Of a DNA stretch of 64,000 nucleotides, positions 63,061 to 64,000 are shown piece by piece. The stretch is from Mauremys mutica. Lineage: Eukaryota; Chordata; Testudines; Geoemydidae. A program made the translations under genes and the position numbers. Each line of letters starts with the position of its first letter. Position 1 is the first letter of the stretch. The notes under the pieces were generated by a model, which was not told the origin of the DNA, made no database searches, and was given only the letters and a program-made list of their open reading frames with translations. Location: contig NC_059073.1 of the NCBI RefSeq assembly GCF_020497125.1, forward strand, positions 144,717,012 through 144,781,011. Direction: 5' to 3'.

Positions 63061-64000
63061 TTCCTACCTGAAGAGCTTTTGCACTCTGTATGGTCAGTGT
63101 AATGGAGCAGTGTCCATTTACCCTAGCCCAAGAGCTGGCTTTGGAAGTTCAGACAGACCCTGCTTCAAATGTTGCTCCCTAGAGCGGAGGTTCCCAGTTC
63201 TTTCTTTGGTTGGACCACCTGTAGGTGCTAGAGCTGATTGGAGCATGGGGGTGGGGGGGAGAAAGTGTTTCAGTGGAAAATTTTGTTGAAATCTTCAGTT
63301 GAAAACTTTTTTTTGACAAAAAAAATTGCTGAAATCTAAATTGTTTTCAGCTGAAGATTTTCAGGTGTTTGGTTTCTCCAAAGAAAAATAAGGACCGCAG
63401 ACAGCGTCCACAAATGTTTTGTTTTGCCAAAAACTCAATTTCCCCATCAGAAAGTTTTGAGGGAAGATTTTCTACCAGCCCTCTGGACTATGGACCCTCG
63501 ACATAAGGGCATGATGCATAGGTAGGGATCTTCATTTTCCGTTTTTATTTTATTTAATTTTTCCCAGGAATTTATCTGTGTTTATTACTAAAAAACAAAA
63601 ACAGGTGAAAATTGGTGGAAAAAACTATTAATTTTCCTGGGTAAATATCAGGGTTTATTTTGTTGGACAGAAGAACAAGGGGGGAAAGTATTCAGTGGAT
63701 TAATGCTTTGATGAATGGAATTTAATGTGGTTTGGTGCAGAACTAAAATAGAACTCAAAACACAATGCCACCTCTGAATTTAAGAAAACAGTATCTCTCT
63801 AATCCCCAAATAAACCTTTTCATTTGAATAAACAGTTTACTGCTATAGACTTAGCCTATAAATATTTACATTTAGTAACTGGGCCACAACATTTGCAGCA
63901 CATACACTCAACTTCATCCTTGTCTCCTGTTTTTGTTTTTTAAAAACTTTTGAATACTTCCTTGTGTGCTGAAACACATTCTGACACCAATTTTCATTTT
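63061..64000. other. AT-rich upstream flank with repeat-like text
   Basis: Bases 63280-63480 are rich in 'gaaaactttttttt' and 'ttttcagctgaagattttca' words with local self-complementarity, and 63520-63660 in 'ttttattt' and 'aaaaacaaaaacagg' words. They are probably decayed repeats. No gene is seen. Confidence 0.45.

Overview
The window is nuclear DNA of a vertebrate, most likely a cryptodiran turtle. The lineage call rests on the repeats: CR1 LINEs with octameric 3' tails, tRNA-derived SINEs with a CR1-like 3' end of the turtle Cry/PolIII type, vertebrate DIRS elements, a Penelope-like element, and hAT and Tigger-like DNA transposons. Nothing looks prokaryotic or viral. The spliced host gene structure was worked out by hand from splice sites and codon phase.

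Two host genes lie on the minus strand, in the order also known in human (DGUOK upstream of TET3, same strand). TET3 is represented by one coding exon at 11824-12138, which holds the start codon and the CXXC zinc-finger domain. A CpG island at about 13480-14510 is its likely promoter, and bases 1-11823 are the following intron. DGUOK (mitochondrial deoxyguanosine kinase) is complete. Its seven coding exons between 57707 and 27748 join in phase to a protein of about 270 residues, and the last exon has only 27 coding bases. The interval 14.6-27.7 kb is intergenic and contains old repeats plus an unusual minisatellite beside the TET3 island.

DGUOK's introns are packed with mobile elements. Intron 3 carries a nearly full-length CR1 (ORF2 broken by one extra base) and a decayed DIRS element (36075-42063). 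Intron 2 carries a better preserved DIRS element (46508-52660) with long Gag, RT/RNase H/Dam-like and tyrosine-recombinase frames. That element ends about 100 bases from the exon 3 acceptor. Beyond it lies a three-level nest: CR1, containing a hAT element, containing a Tigger-like element. A CpG-rich palindromic MITE lies nearer exon 2.

Around DGUOK exon 1 there is a C-rich minisatellite in intron 1 (G-rich on the transcript strand). On the upstream side a degenerate tandem array of octamer-like units begins within 60 bases of the start codon. Further upstream are a Penelope-like element with a perfect 12-base target duplication, a CR1 carrying two different nested hAT MITEs, and a G-rich composite element.

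The points most worth a second look are: the long arginine-serine (RS) domain inside the DIRS Gag; the conserved TATA/initiator promoter and long hairpin in the DIRS termini; the placement of that terminus beside a DGUOK splice acceptor; and the octamer-like array upstream of DGUOK.
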